Below are positions 26,986 to 36,659 of a DNA stretch of 64,000 nt, piece after piece. The stretch lies in the NCBI GenBank assembly GCA_019459525.1, contig JAIBEY010000042.1:62001-126000 (forward strand), read 5' to 3'. The translations under genes and the position numbers were made by a program. Source of the DNA: Prolixibacteraceae bacterium (GTDB lineage: Bacteria; Bacteroidota; Bacteroidia; Bacteroidales; Prolixibacteraceae). The stretch's first letter is position 1, and each line of letters starts with the position of its first letter. The notes below the pieces were generated by a model. The model had not been told where the DNA came from. It was given only the letters and a program-made list of their open reading frames with translations, and did not search any database.

Positions 26986-28323
26986 ATGAAACGAGTGTAC
27001 AGCTTTATCGCAGCAATCGCACTGCTTGTTGTGTCCACGAGTGCTCAAGGGCAGTCAACATGGTCGTTGCAGAAATGTATCGATTATGCCCTTCAGAACA
27101 ACATTCAGATTAAACAACAGGCACTGAATTCTGAATATTATAACAACCAACTCGGGCAGGCCAAGTTTAACCGCTTACCTAACCTGAATGCCGGGTTTCA
27201 GAACAACATGAACTTCGGACGAACAATCGGATCGGATAATACCTACCTCGATATCAACTCCAACTCGACCTCGGGAAGCTTAACCACTAACGTTACAGTT
27301 TGGAACGGCTTTACCCTGCAAAACTCTATCAAGGCCGCAGAAATGGATTTGCGTGCCAGCCTCGAAGAAATGCAAAAAGCCAAAGACGACATCATGCTCA
27401 ATATAGCAGCATCGTACCTTGAGATCCTTTTTGCTGACGAGTTACTTATTGTTGCCGAGGATTTGTTGAAGATTACACAGCTCCAGCTCGATCGGACCAG
27501 CAAGCTGGTTGAAGCCGGAAGCCTGGCTAAAGGAAGCCTGCTCGAAATTGAAGCTCAGTTTGCCCGCGAAGAACTTAATGTAGTTAATGCTCAAAACAGG
27601 CTTCAGTTGGCTTACCTGGCACTTTATCAATTCCTCGAAGTTCCATCTACCGAAAGTTTTAAAATTGAGAAACCAACGCTTCCGGAAATTGGTGCAAACC
27701 TGAGCCTTTTGAATTCGATGGATGTATTTAAAAATGCTGTTCAGTTGAGACCTGCCGTTAAAGGTGCAGAATTTAAGCTGGAAAGCGCCCGTAAACAATT
27801 GCTGGTTGCCAAGGGAAACCTGATGCCATCGCTTTCGTTTGGAGGTAACTATTACAACTTTTATAACAATAAATACACCGACTACCAGGGCAATAAAATT
27901 GAATTTAACGATCAGCTTAAAAGCAACGAACGTTATGGTTTTGGTGCCACACTCAACATTCCAATTTTCAATCGTTACCAGGGTAAAACAAGTGTGAATA
28001 ATGCGCAGATTCAGGTAGAGAACAACGAACTTCTGGTGCAGAATACTAAAAACCTGCTCCGGAAAGACATCGAACAATCGTACACCAACGCCCTGGCTGC
28101 ATTTAAACGATATGTAGCCAACCAAAAAACGGTGGTATCGTCAAAAGAAGCATTCCGTTACACCGAAGAAAAATTTAATGTTGGGATGATTAACTCGGTA
28201 GAATACAACCAAAGTAAAAATAACCTGTCGAAAGCCCAGAGTGATCTGCTTCAGGCTAAATACGAATACATTTTCAGGACAAAAATTCTGGATTTTTATA
28301 ACGGACAACCCATTGAGCTGTAG
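26986..28323 (+). CDS. TolC-family outer-membrane channel
   Basis: The ATG at 26986 gives a clean signal peptide (MKRVYSFIAAIALLVVSTSAQGQ), preferred over the track start 11 codons earlier. The mature protein of about 420 residues carries two outer-membrane efflux repeats (WSLQKCIDYALQNNIQIKQQ at the start; VQLRPAVKGAEFKLESARKQ in the middle). Long helices form the periplasmic tunnel. It is not an evident lipoprotein, unlike the RND channel above. It is the last gene of the ABC efflux operon; a strong terminator follows. Confidence 0.92.
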   Translation: MKRVYSFIAAIALLVVSTSAQGQSTWSLQKCIDYALQNNIQIKQQALNSEYYNNQLGQAKFNRLPNLNAGFQNNMNFGRTIGSDNTYLDINSNSTSGSLTTNVTVWNGFTLQNSIKAAEMDLRASLEEMQKAKDDIMLNIAASYLEILFADELLIVAEDLLKITQLQLDRTSKLVEAGSLAKGSLLEIEAQFAREELNVVNAQNRLQLAYLALYQFLEVPSTESFKIEKPTLPEIGANLSLLNSMDVFKNAVQLRPAVKGAEFKLESARKQLLVAKGNLMPSLSFGGNYYNFYNNKYTDYQGNKIEFNDQLKSNERYGFGATLNIPIFNRYQGKTSVNNAQIQVENNELLVQNTKNLLRKDIEQSYTNALAAFKRYVANQKTVVSSKEAFRYTEEKFNVGMINSVEYNQSKNNLSKAQSDLLQAKYEYIFRTKILDFYNGQPIEL

Positions 28324-28367
28324 ATGCAAGAATAGCGACAACTCATAACGCAAGTAAAAATGGTTTT

Positions 28368-28396
28368 AACCGCCGGTGCAAATCGGCGGTTTTTTT
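28368..28396 (+). terminator. Intrinsic terminator of the ABC efflux operon
   Basis: AACCGCC and GGCGGTT form a GC-rich stem around GGTGCAAATC (with one extra possible C-G pair), immediately followed by T7. Confidence 0.85.
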
Positions 28397-28478
28397 ATGC
28401 CGGCTTAAGGGTGGATTTTAAATCGGTATAAAATCATATTTTTTTTACGGGTTACGGATATTCTAAACTCAATTAACT

Positions 28479-28486
28479 TACCTTTG
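28479..28486 (+). promoter_or_regulatory. -7 promoter box for corA
   Basis: TACCTTTG is a full TAnnTTTG match, placing the start about 110 bases upstream of corA. I see no magnesium-responsive M-box in the leader. Confidence 0.5.
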
Positions 28487-28602
28487 CACCGAAATCATTA
28501 TAAATCCAAAATGGACGATTATCATTCGACACAGTTATTTAAGTTATTAATCCGGTAAACAGAGCCCGTCATAGTCTCTGCTTGTCGAAAAAAGGAGAAA
28601 CT

Positions 28603-29532
28603 ATGATTACTTATTGGGAAACCGGTACTTCCTTTACACGTCTGAATGAATACCAGCCAAACTGCTGGATCAACTCACAGGAACTTACCAACGAAGAAGT
28701 AGAAATTTTAATCAGCGAATACCACGTACCCCGCGATTTTGTGATGGATGCGCTGGATACCGACGAACGTTCGCGTATTGAAGTTGACGAAGATATGGTT
28801 ATGATCATTCTTCGGGTTCCGCTTAACAACCAGAACAATGGTATTCCTTTTATAACTGTACCTCTGGGTATTGTTATTTCGGGCAACCAAATCATTACCA
28901 TCTGTTCACGCCGGACCGAGATCATCCCGTCCTTAATTAAAGCCATAAACGAGAACAAAATCACCATCGTTAACCAATTCGACTATGTGTTGCGTATTTT
29001 CCTGATTTCTGCAGTTTGGTTCCTTCAGTTCCTGAAAGAGATAAACGTACAAACCGCGCTGATTGAAAAAGACCTGGAAAATGCTACCAAAAACAAGGAA
29101 TTACACCGCTTGCTGCGCATGGAAAAATGCCTGGTTTTCTTCATCACCTCACTGAAATCGAATGAAATGGTTTTGGCCAAAATGCGCAACAGCCGCAACA
29201 TGCAAGGTATTGAACACGACGAAGATTTGATGGAAGACGTCATTATTGAAACCAAACAGGCCCTCGAAATGGCAAACGTTTACAGCGACATCCAAAGCGG
29301 AATGATGGATGCCTTTGCCTCGGTGATTTCGAATAACCTGAACGTGATCATGAAACAACTCACGTCAGTAACCATTATCCTGATGATCCCAACTTTGGTC
29401 GCCAGTTTATACGGAATGAACGTCCCGAATAACCTGGAAGGAACCCCGTTTGCTTTTGCTTATGTCATTGCTATATCGATCACATTATCGCTGGTCGGCG
29501 TTCTGCTCTTCAAATGGAAAAACTGGTTCTAA
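28603..29532 (+). CDS. corA: CorA-family divalent cation transporter
   Basis: The track start at 28582 is a TTG; the ATG at 28603 follows an AGGAG Shine-Dalgarno and gives a 309-residue protein starting MITYWETG. It has a cytoplasmic alpha/beta N-domain, a long stalk helix and two C-terminal transmembrane helices. The pore signature YGMNVP (near 275) contains the invariant GMN selectivity motif. It imports Mg2+ (possibly Co2+ or Ni2+) as a pentamer. It is convergent with the DUF6427-like gene, with only 18 bases between stops. Confidence 0.92.
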   Translation: MITYWETGTSFTRLNEYQPNCWINSQELTNEEVEILISEYHVPRDFVMDALDTDERSRIEVDEDMVMIILRVPLNNQNNGIPFITVPLGIVISGNQIITICSRRTEIIPSLIKAINENKITIVNQFDYVLRIFLISAVWFLQFLKEINVQTALIEKDLENATKNKELHRLLRMEKCLVFFITSLKSNEMVLAKMRNSRNMQGIEHDEDLMEDVIIETKQALEMANVYSDIQSGMMDAFASVISNNLNVIMKQLTSVTIILMIPTLVASLYGMNVPNNLEGTPFAFAYVIAISITLSLVGVLLFKWKNWF

Positions 29533-29550
29533 ACACCTCGATGACTGGAT

Positions 29551-30555
29551 TTACCAAAGTTTAGGCAACTGCCACGAAAATTGTAGAAATACAACAGCAG
29601 CGATCAACACATACAGAAATATTTCGGCCCAGACTAACCGTTTCATAAATATCAGATAATTCGAAATCAGGTAAGTTAGTGGTATGGCCAACACCATAAT
29701 AATTTCCTGGGAAACCGCCGGACTGGCCATAATCAGTGTAATCGAAATAAGAAAAATCCAGAAGAAGGCTTTAAAATATTTGCGGGAACTGATTTTTTTA
29801 CCGTCGTACTGCGAGAGAAGAAAAAGACTACCCAAAAGAGTCAGTAAAATCAACAATCCGATATAAATCTGAATCGCTAGATTTTCGCGAAGGAAAGTCT
29901 GATGAGAAGTAAAATTCGCTTTTAAAGTCAGTTGTAATTCATCAGAACTCCCTGTTGCCAAATAGTAAGTGAGGGCAGCTACCCAGGGCAAAGCAAATCC
30001 GAGAGTCGTTAAAACATATTCGCGCCAGTTTACTTTTGGTTTAATAATTATAAATCCGATCCAAAGAAAGGGAAAAAAGAAAACCAGATTCAAGTAAAAC
30101 AATGACCCGATAGCCAGAAAAATGCCGGAATCGAACGCATTGGAATGAATAACTTCCTTCTCGTAAGTATTAAAAATACGGTCGATTGCCAATATCAGAA
30201 ACAGTGAGGCCGGATAAACCGGGTGCATGGAATGAAGATCAGGCAGGCCACTGGTTATCAATACAAAAAGGCTTGCCGGAAGTACCGTCCTGATTTTAAT
30301 AAAGGCATACTGCACATTCAGTTTTAAAATCAGAAATGCCAGTAGAATAGTAAACAGCAAGGCTGTAACAGTGCTGGCCAATGGATTTTCACCAAGTAAA
30401 TAATCAATAGGCTTATACAAAATCATCATGTCTTCGCCCTGATAAAAAGGGAAAGCCACCGAATTCATTAATGATTTAACCCATAAAGCTATTGCAATAA
30501 ATGGGATCAGCAGAAAATGAAATGGTTGATTTGTTCTTAACGTTTTGAGTAACAT
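29551..30555 (-). CDS. DUF6427-like polytopic membrane protein
   Basis: A 334-residue protein with about nine hydrophobic segments. The opening LLKTLRTNQPFHFLLIPFIAIALW and the phrase FFFPFLWIGFIIIKPKVNWREYVLTT suggest the Bacteroidota DUF6427 family, which I recognise only moderately. The plan is reminiscent of GT-C glycosyltransferase-like membrane proteins, but no catalytic motif is visible. It is the last gene of the DUF2723-deacetylase-purD operon, 50 bases after purD. Confidence 0.55.
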   Translation of the reverse strand: MLLKTLRTNQPFHFLLIPFIAIALWVKSLMNSVAFPFYQGEDMMILYKPIDYLLGENPLASTVTALLFTILLAFLILKLNVQYAFIKIRTVLPASLFVLITSGLPDLHSMHPVYPASLFLILAIDRIFNTYEKEVIHSNAFDSGIFLAIGSLFYLNLVFFFPFLWIGFIIIKPKVNWREYVLTTLGFALPWVAALTYYLATGSSDELQLTLKANFTSHQTFLRENLAIQIYIGLLILLTLLGSLFLLSQYDGKKISSRKYFKAFFWIFLISITLIMASPAVSQEIIMVLAIPLTYLISNYLIFMKRLVWAEIFLYVLIAAVVFLQFSWQLPKLW

Positions 30556-30605
30556 GACCGAAAAATTACTTCAGTAAATATTCTAATTTTAGTGGATGGG
30601 TGCCT

Positions 30606-31877
30606 TTAAAGATCGAAACCCAAATCTTTCCGGAAATACATGCCATCAAAACCGATCAGTTGCGCATTTTTATACGAACAGTCAAGCGCTTCTTTCATGT
30701 TTTCGCCGTATGAGCTGATAGCCAGAACACGTCCGCCATCCGTACAAACAACCTCGCCTTTTTGTGTGGTTCCGGCATGAAAAACCATGCTGTTTTCAAT
30801 CCGGTCAAGACCAGTTATCGCTTTCCCTTTCACATAATCGCCCGGATAACCTCCTGAAACCAGCATAACCGCAGCCGCGGTCCTCGTATCTATTTCAATG
30901 TTTTTTTCGGATAAAGTTCCTTCGGCAGCACCAATCAGCAGATCAACAAAATCAGATTTTATCCTTAGCATTACGGCCTCTGTTTCCGGATCGCCCATCC
31001 GCACATTGTACTCAATCACCATAGGCTCTCCTCCACAACTGATCAGTCCAAAAAAGATAAACCCGTTGTACGGGATGTCATCTTTTCGTAACCCTTCAAC
31101 TGTTGGACGAATAATCCGATCTTCCACTTTTTTCATGAAAATTTCATCGGCAAACGGAACGGGCGAAATGGCTCCCATACCACCTGTATTTAAACCAGTA
31201 TCACCTTCGCCAATGCGTTTATAATCTTTGGCAACCGGTAAAATCCGGTAATCTTTTCCATCGGTAATGGCGAAAACAGAACACTCAATTCCGCTCAAAA
31301 ATTCTTCAATCACAACCTTGCTGCTTGCAGAACCAAACTGGCCATCGAGCATTTCTTTCAACGAATCTTCTGCTTCCAGGAGGTCATTTATAATCAAAAC
31401 GCCTTTCCCGGCAGCTAATCCGTCAGCTTTCAAAACGTACGGAGCAGCCATTGTTTTCAGGAAAGCCAATCCTTCCAAAAGGTTTTCTGAAGTTACGGCC
31501 AGGTATTTGGCTGTCGGAATCTGATGACGCATCATAAATTCCTTGGCAAAATCCTTGCTTCCTTCCAATTGAGCCCCCAGCTTTTGCGGACCAACAAAAC
31601 GAACCGCTTTTAATTGCTCATCAGAACTAAAAAAATCGTGAAGCCCTTCACATAAAGGCACTTCAGGTCCGGCCAACACCAAATCAATCTGATTTTCGAT
31701 TACTGCCCTTTTTATTCCATCAAAATCAGAAACCCCAACCGGAATATTTGTTCCCAAAAGCGAAGTTCCGGCATTTCCGGGAGCAATAAACAGTTGATTA
31801 AGTTTGGTGGACTGTTTGATTTTCCATGCCATGGCATGCTCTCTCCCTCCTGACCCAACAATTAAAATATTTAACAT
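30606..31877 (-). CDS. purD: Phosphoribosylamine--glycine ligase
   Basis: A 423-residue ATP-grasp enzyme joining glycine to 5-phosphoribosylamine, the second step of purine synthesis. Landmarks: ILIVGSGGREHAMAWKIKQS at the start, the PGNAGTS loop, KADGLAAGKGVLI (ATP-grasp phosphate loop), GVNTGGMGA-type sequence (here GLNTGGMGAISP), and YNVRMGDPETEAVM for metal binding. Full length with no unusual changes. Its setting between a polysaccharide deacetylase and a membrane protein is not a purine operon. Confidence 0.96.
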   Translation of the reverse strand: MLNILIVGSGGREHAMAWKIKQSTKLNQLFIAPGNAGTSLLGTNIPVGVSDFDGIKRAVIENQIDLVLAGPEVPLCEGLHDFFSSDEQLKAVRFVGPQKLGAQLEGSKDFAKEFMMRHQIPTAKYLAVTSENLLEGLAFLKTMAAPYVLKADGLAAGKGVLIINDLLEAEDSLKEMLDGQFGSASSKVVIEEFLSGIECSVFAITDGKDYRILPVAKDYKRIGEGDTGLNTGGMGAISPVPFADEIFMKKVEDRIIRPTVEGLRKDDIPYNGFIFFGLISCGGEPMVIEYNVRMGDPETEAVMLRIKSDFVDLLIGAAEGTLSEKNIEIDTRTAAAVMLVSGGYPGDYVKGKAITGLDRIENSMVFHAGTTQKGEVVCTDGGRVLAISSYGENMKEALDCSYKNAQLIGFDGMYFRKDLGFDL

Positions 31878-31879
31878 CT

Positions 31880-32518
31880 TTATTTTCGTTTATGGTATGG
31901 TATTGTTTCAAAACAGTAACCTTGTTCCTTCAGCCAGCCAATGGATTCGGGCAAGGCTCTTTCCAGGTTCTTCCACGCTTTAATTGAATCATGAAACGTA
32001 ATAACCGACCCTGGCCGAACAAAATCTTTGATATTATCTAAAACGGCCTGCGAACTTAAGCGGGAATCGTAATCACACGAAATCAGGTCCCACATAACGA
32101 TCCTGAACCGTTTTTTTAGATAGCGGTATTGCGAAAGTTTTAACCAGCCGTGCGGTGGCCTGAAAAGATCGGAATCGATATATTTCCCGGCCTTTTCGAT
32201 ATTCCGGAAATATTCCTGATCTGCTTTCTTCAATCCCTGCCAATGGTTGTATGTGTGGTTTCCAACGGAATGACCATCGTTCAGTATTTGCTGGTAAACC
32301 TCCGGATATTTCACCACATTTTCGCCCACACAGAAGAAAGTGGCTTTTAGGTTTTCTTTCCGGAGAAGTTCAAGTACCCAGGGTGTTACTTCAGGAATTG
32401 GCCCGTCGTCAAACGTCAGATACACTGTTCGTTTGGTTTGATCAAATCTCCATGTAGCTCCACGGAACAGCGATGTGATAAAACCGGGCAGACGAACCCT
32501 GGGGTCGAAACGCTTCAT
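31880..32518 (-). CDS. Polysaccharide deacetylase (NodB/CE4 family)
   Basis: A 212-residue CE4 enzyme. Motif 1 TFDDGP (35-40) supplies the catalytic base and a metal Asp; motif 2 is HSVGNHTYNH with two metal His residues; motif 3 is RPPHG rather than the usual RPPYG. There is no obvious signal peptide. Related enzymes remove N- or O-acetyl groups from peptidoglycan or polysaccharides; substrate is not defined here. The start codon overlaps the DUF2723 stop by one base (TAATG), and purD starts two bases after its stop. Confidence 0.87.
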   Translation of the reverse strand: MKRFDPRVRLPGFITSLFRGATWRFDQTKRTVYLTFDDGPIPEVTPWVLELLRKENLKATFFCVGENVVKYPEVYQQILNDGHSVGNHTYNHWQGLKKADQEYFRNIEKAGKYIDSDLFRPPHGWLKLSQYRYLKKRFRIVMWDLISCDYDSRLSSQAVLDNIKDFVRPGSVITFHDSIKAWKNLERALPESIGWLKEQGYCFETIPYHKRK

Positions 32519-35500
32519 TATTTCAACGAACTGTATCTTTCGAGATAGCTGTTAAATGAACCTGATACTTCTTTCAACAATTCCGGTTGATTATTTCGGG
32601 TACAAATCATACTCATTTCCCGCATAAAATATAAAATCCGCTGGATTTCTTCGTCAACCGAATTGCGTAATGGCTTTTTCAGTTTAAAGAAATAGTCCAG
32701 TTGTTCCTTATAATCGGTCATAATCGTAGTGATAATTTCCTTCCCCTTTTCGGCCTGCCCGGCTTTAAAATAGGTTTCAGACATCATCATCGAGAAATAA
32801 TTGTAAGGTACAACCTTGTGCGGAATCAATTCACCACAGCGGTCGAGAACTTTGGTTGCCTTGTCGTTCTGGCCTTCTTCAACAAGCGTTTCGGCCAGGC
32901 GGTTAAAGGTATTCCGGATGTTCATCATCATGCGGCTATTGTTCTCGTCGATATACACATCCGAACGTTCCATGTTACCCCATTTGAAGTTTTCCATCAC
33001 GTTTTGATACATCAATCTCGAATTCACTTTCCCCATGTTAATTCCGTTTTCGTCGGATGAGGTTTTAATTGGCACCAGCTTATAAGCCAACCCTTCGAGT
33101 TGGAAATAATCCTGAAGATTCAGGTATTTATCGCGGCCAATAGTAATAGCGAAATAAATCGGACGTTCCCAGTTGTTGTTGGCAATCATATCCAACACCA
33201 TCAATTCGTCTTTTGAAATGTAATGTTTGTTGCTGAAATCTATTTCGAGCGTATCCACAATCTTATCGTAATCTTGTGGTTCAACAACTTTATTTTTAAT
33301 TACAGCAGCTTTGTCAACCACCATAAACAGTTTCTTGGAAGGAATGTATGATGCGAAATCGGCTTGTTCGAGTTTAGTTCTCGGATTTTCGTCCTTCACA
33401 AAATCAATTGCCTTTTTCAGTTCAACAGAGCCTTTCAGTCGCGGATCTTCCATCAGGTAAACCACATCGCGTTTCCCCTGCACATAAAGGTCGTGTGTAA
33501 AACTGATGGGCAGTGGTTCTGATTGGTATGCTTTGCTTTTCATCTGATCGATGTACCAATCGGTCTGGAAATAGCTTAGGTTACACACACGAATATCGGT
33601 ACGAACACCTTCAACTTCCTGATTGTACCACAATGGGAACGTATCGTTGTCGCCATTGGTAAAAATAATGGCATTTGGGGCACAGGTATTCAGATAATTG
33701 GCCCCAAAATCGCGGGCAGTGTAACGGTTCGAACGATCATGATCGTCCCAGTTTTCGGCAGCCATGATAACCGGAACCAGCAAAAGTGCCAGACCGCTTG
33801 CAACACCTGCACTAGGTACTTCAGGTATATATTTCTTCAGCCCTTCGTAAAGAGCCAAAACTCCAATTCCAATCCAGATGGTGAATGCGTAAAACGAACC
33901 GGCATAAGCATAATCGCGTTCACGGGGCTGTAGCGGCGATTGATTCAGGTAAACGACAATGGCCAAACCAGTCATCAGAAAAAGCAAAGTAACTGTCCAT
34001 AGATCTTTCTTACCTTCCACACCCTTATTGTACATAAACACGATCCCAATAACACCAAGAATAAATGGCAGCAAATAATAAGCATTGCGCCCCTTGTTAT
34101 TCTTAAATTCCTGCGGAAGATTCTTTTGATCACCCAAGCGAATCTCGTCAATAAAGTTGACCCCGGTTATCCAGTTTCCATTGGTAATTTCGCCATGGCT
34201 CTGAATATCGCTCTGGCGGCCAGCAAAATTCCACATAAAATAACGGAAATACATGTGCCCAACCTGATAGCGGAAGAAAAAAGTCAGGTTTTCGCCAAAC
34301 GTTGGTACCTGAATTGTTTTAGATTGGCCTTCATCATCAGTAACCTGTACTTTGCGCCCTTTAATGCCGGCCCATTGCTTATACTGCTCGATATGAGAGT
34401 CTTCACGGCTATACATACGTGGAAAAATGGTACTCAGATTAGAGTCAAAAACTGGTTTCTGACGCATATCGGCTACCACATATTTTCCGTCCTTCTGAAT
34501 ATAATAGGGTTTATCATCCTCGTATTTTTCTAACGGAGTATTGTAATACTGACCATAAACCAATGGGCGGTCACCGTATTGTTCCCGGTTCAGGTAGCCT
34601 AGTAACGAAAATACATTGTCCGGACTATTCTGATCCATTGGAGGATTGGCAGATGAACGAATAACAATCATTGCAAAGGAAGAATAGCCGATCAGGATAA
34701 CCACAAAGCTTAGCAGAACAGTATTCCAGAGAATCATTTTCTTCTGCACAGTGTATATAATTCCGTATATGATAGCGGCAACAAGTAACAGGGCATAAAT
34801 AATCACACCGGTGTTGAATGGTAATCCCATCCCGTTAACAAACATCAGTTCGAACCAGGTTGCAATAGTTATTACCCCAGGAATAATTCCATACATGATA
34901 ACACCAAGAATCACAAACGAAATAGCCAGGCTTAACAATATTCCGTTGCGGGTAACTTTATATTTTCTGAAATAATAAACAAAGACGATAGCCGGAATCG
35001 CCAGCAGATTAAGAAGATGAACTCCAATAGAAAGTCCCATCAGGTAGGCAATCAGAATAATCCAACGATTGGCATGAGGTTCATCGGCTGAATCTTCCCA
35101 TTTTAAAATGGCCCAGAATACCAGCGCTGTAAATAACGATGATGAAGCGTAAACTTCTCCTTCAACCGCTGAAAACCAAAAAGTATCAGAAAATGTATAA
35201 GCCAACGCGCCAACAACTCCGCTTCCAAGAATGGCAACCGTTTGGCCCAATGTATATTCACCTTCAGGCTTAATTAATTTCTTTGCCAAATGGGTAATTG
35301 TCCAGAACAGGAATAGGATGGTAAATGCACTGGCCAAACCCGACATGGCATTAATCATGAAAGCGGCATTCGATGGACTACCGCCAAAGAAGGTAAAAAA
35401 TCGCCCCAATATCATAAAAAACGGCGCACCCGGGGGATGTCCTACCTCCAACTTAAACGAGGTGGTTATAAACTCACCACAATCCCAAAAGCTTGCAGTT

Positions 35501-35586
35501 GGTTCAAGGGTTAACAAATAAGTGATAGCTGCTACCAGGAAAGTAAGCCAGCCAACAATATTGTTCAGTTGTTTAAAGTTTCTCAT
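32518..35586 (-). CDS. DUF2723 membrane protein with C-terminal TPR-like region
   Basis: A 1022-residue protein. The N-terminal 600 residues are polytopic and match DUF2723 (LEPTASFWDCGEFITTSFKLEVGHPPGAP at 27-55), a family resembling protein O-mannosyltransferases of the GT-C fold. The Asp/Glu in FWDCGEF sits in the expected first periplasmic loop. The middle contains NGDNDTFPLWYNQEVEGVRTD, and the last 150 residues are helical with TPR-like spacing. It may transfer a sugar from a lipid donor to periplasmic proteins, but this is inference. First gene of a four-gene operon. Confidence 0.82.
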   Translation of the reverse strand: MRNFKQLNNIVGWLTFLVAAITYLLTLEPTASFWDCGEFITTSFKLEVGHPPGAPFFMILGRFFTFFGGSPSNAAFMINAMSGLASAFTILFLFWTITHLAKKLIKPEGEYTLGQTVAILGSGVVGALAYTFSDTFWFSAVEGEVYASSSLFTALVFWAILKWEDSADEPHANRWIILIAYLMGLSIGVHLLNLLAIPAIVFVYYFRKYKVTRNGILLSLAISFVILGVIMYGIIPGVITIATWFELMFVNGMGLPFNTGVIIYALLLVAAIIYGIIYTVQKKMILWNTVLLSFVVILIGYSSFAMIVIRSSANPPMDQNSPDNVFSLLGYLNREQYGDRPLVYGQYYNTPLEKYEDDKPYYIQKDGKYVVADMRQKPVFDSNLSTIFPRMYSREDSHIEQYKQWAGIKGRKVQVTDDEGQSKTIQVPTFGENLTFFFRYQVGHMYFRYFMWNFAGRQSDIQSHGEITNGNWITGVNFIDEIRLGDQKNLPQEFKNNKGRNAYYLLPFILGVIGIVFMYNKGVEGKKDLWTVTLLFLMTGLAIVVYLNQSPLQPRERDYAYAGSFYAFTIWIGIGVLALYEGLKKYIPEVPSAGVASGLALLLVPVIMAAENWDDHDRSNRYTARDFGANYLNTCAPNAIIFTNGDNDTFPLWYNQEVEGVRTDIRVCNLSYFQTDWYIDQMKSKAYQSEPLPISFTHDLYVQGKRDVVYLMEDPRLKGSVELKKAIDFVKDENPRTKLEQADFASYIPSKKLFMVVDKAAVIKNKVVEPQDYDKIVDTLEIDFSNKHYISKDELMVLDMIANNNWERPIYFAITIGRDKYLNLQDYFQLEGLAYKLVPIKTSSDENGINMGKVNSRLMYQNVMENFKWGNMERSDVYIDENNSRMMMNIRNTFNRLAETLVEEGQNDKATKVLDRCGELIPHKVVPYNYFSMMMSETYFKAGQAEKGKEIITTIMTDYKEQLDYFFKLKKPLRNSVDEEIQRILYFMREMSMICTRNNQPELLKEVSGSFNSYLERYSSLK

Positions 35587-35739
35587 TTTTTAGGGCATTT
35601 TAACGCTTGCGAAGATAGTACATTCTTTCAAATCAGGGCAGTAAGGATTTGAATTTTATCTGAATTAATTGGTTGTTTACCGCGAATTTCGGGTTCACTA
35701 AATCGCTGATTTAATGAACCCGATTGGCAGGGAATCAGT

Positions 35740-35774
35740 AAAAACAAAAAAGCCTTCCGGTTTACGGAAGGCTT
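35740..35774 (-). terminator. Terminator of the rplM-rpsI-rpsB-tsf operon
   Basis: AAGCCTTCCG and CGGAAGGCTT form a perfect 10-base-pair stem with loop GTTTA. On the minus strand it is followed by TTTTTTGTTTTT. Confidence 0.9.
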
Positions 35775-35799
35775 CGTATATCAATCATACCTGATTAAA

Positions 35800-36627
35800 T
35801 TAATCGGCTAAATTGTAACGGTAAAATTTAGTGGCAGTCAGTTCTTTATCCTGACTTTTCAAAAATTCTTTTACCGTTTGCTTGTTTTCTTTAATGAAAG
35901 CCTGATTTAACAACGTACTTTCTTTAAAGAATTTCTCCAATGCACCTTGAGAAATTTTATCGAGCATTGCTTCCGGTTTACCTTCCTGACGGAATTTTTC
36001 TTTGGCAATTTCTAACTCTTTGGCAACAACTTCTGCCGGAACATCAGCTTTATCAACCGCTACAGGGTTCATAGCTGCTACTTGCATAGCAACATCTTTG
36101 GTAACCTGAGCGTCAACACCTGCTTTGTTAAAGCCAACCAATGTTGACAATTTATTTCCCGGGTGAATGTATGCTACAACAGTTTCGGCGTTAAGCTTAG
36201 CATAATATGGTAAATCCAATTTTTCACCAATAACACCTGTTTGCTCAATAACGTGGTTTTCAACGGTACGACCATCGAGAACAAGAGCTTTTACAGTATC
36301 CAGATCTGCTGCATCGTTTGCAATAGCAGCATCCAGAATCCGTTCAGCAAAAGCAACGAAATTTTCGTTCTTAGCAACAAAGTCAGTTTCGCAGTTCAAT
36401 ACGATCAGCGCACCTGAATTTCCGGCTGCATTAACTTTAGCTAAAACTACACCTTCTGAAGCGTTTCTGTCAGCTCTTTTGCTGGCAACCAACTTACCTT
36501 TTTCACGGATAATATCGATGGCACGGTTAAAATCGCCTTCTGCATCAGCAAGAGCAACTTTACAGTCCATCATACCAGCACCAGTTGCTTTACGCAACTT
36601 CATTACATCTGCTGCACTAATTTCCAT
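35800..36627 (-). CDS. tsf: Elongation factor Ts
   Basis: A 275-residue guanine-nucleotide exchange factor that recycles EF-Tu. The N-terminal UBA-like domain has VMKLRKATGAGMMDCKVALA and the switch region AIDIIREKG. The core has NCETDFVAKNENFVAFAE, which contains the conserved TDFVA that wedges into EF-Tu. Normal length. It is the last gene of the ribosomal protein operon, before a strong terminator. Confidence 0.97.
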   Translation of the reverse strand: MEISAADVMKLRKATGAGMMDCKVALADAEGDFNRAIDIIREKGKLVASKRADRNASEGVVLAKVNAAGNSGALIVLNCETDFVAKNENFVAFAERILDAAIANDAADLDTVKALVLDGRTVENHVIEQTGVIGEKLDLPYYAKLNAETVVAYIHPGNKLSTLVGFNKAGVDAQVTKDVAMQVAAMNPVAVDKADVPAEVVAKELEIAKEKFRQEGKPEAMLDKISQGALEKFFKESTLLNQAFIKENKQTVKEFLKSQDKELTATKFYRYNLAD

Positions 36628-36659
36628 AATATTTTCCTATTTAATGGGTTGTTGAACGA

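Noticed and set aside
27442-28125. 227-residue minus-strand ORF
   Set aside because: Antisense shadow of the TolC-like gene, with no recognisable domain.
28324-28602. Magnesium-sensing M-box riboswitch in the corA leader
   Set aside because: No M-box conserved blocks could be found; only a terminator and a -7 box are visible.
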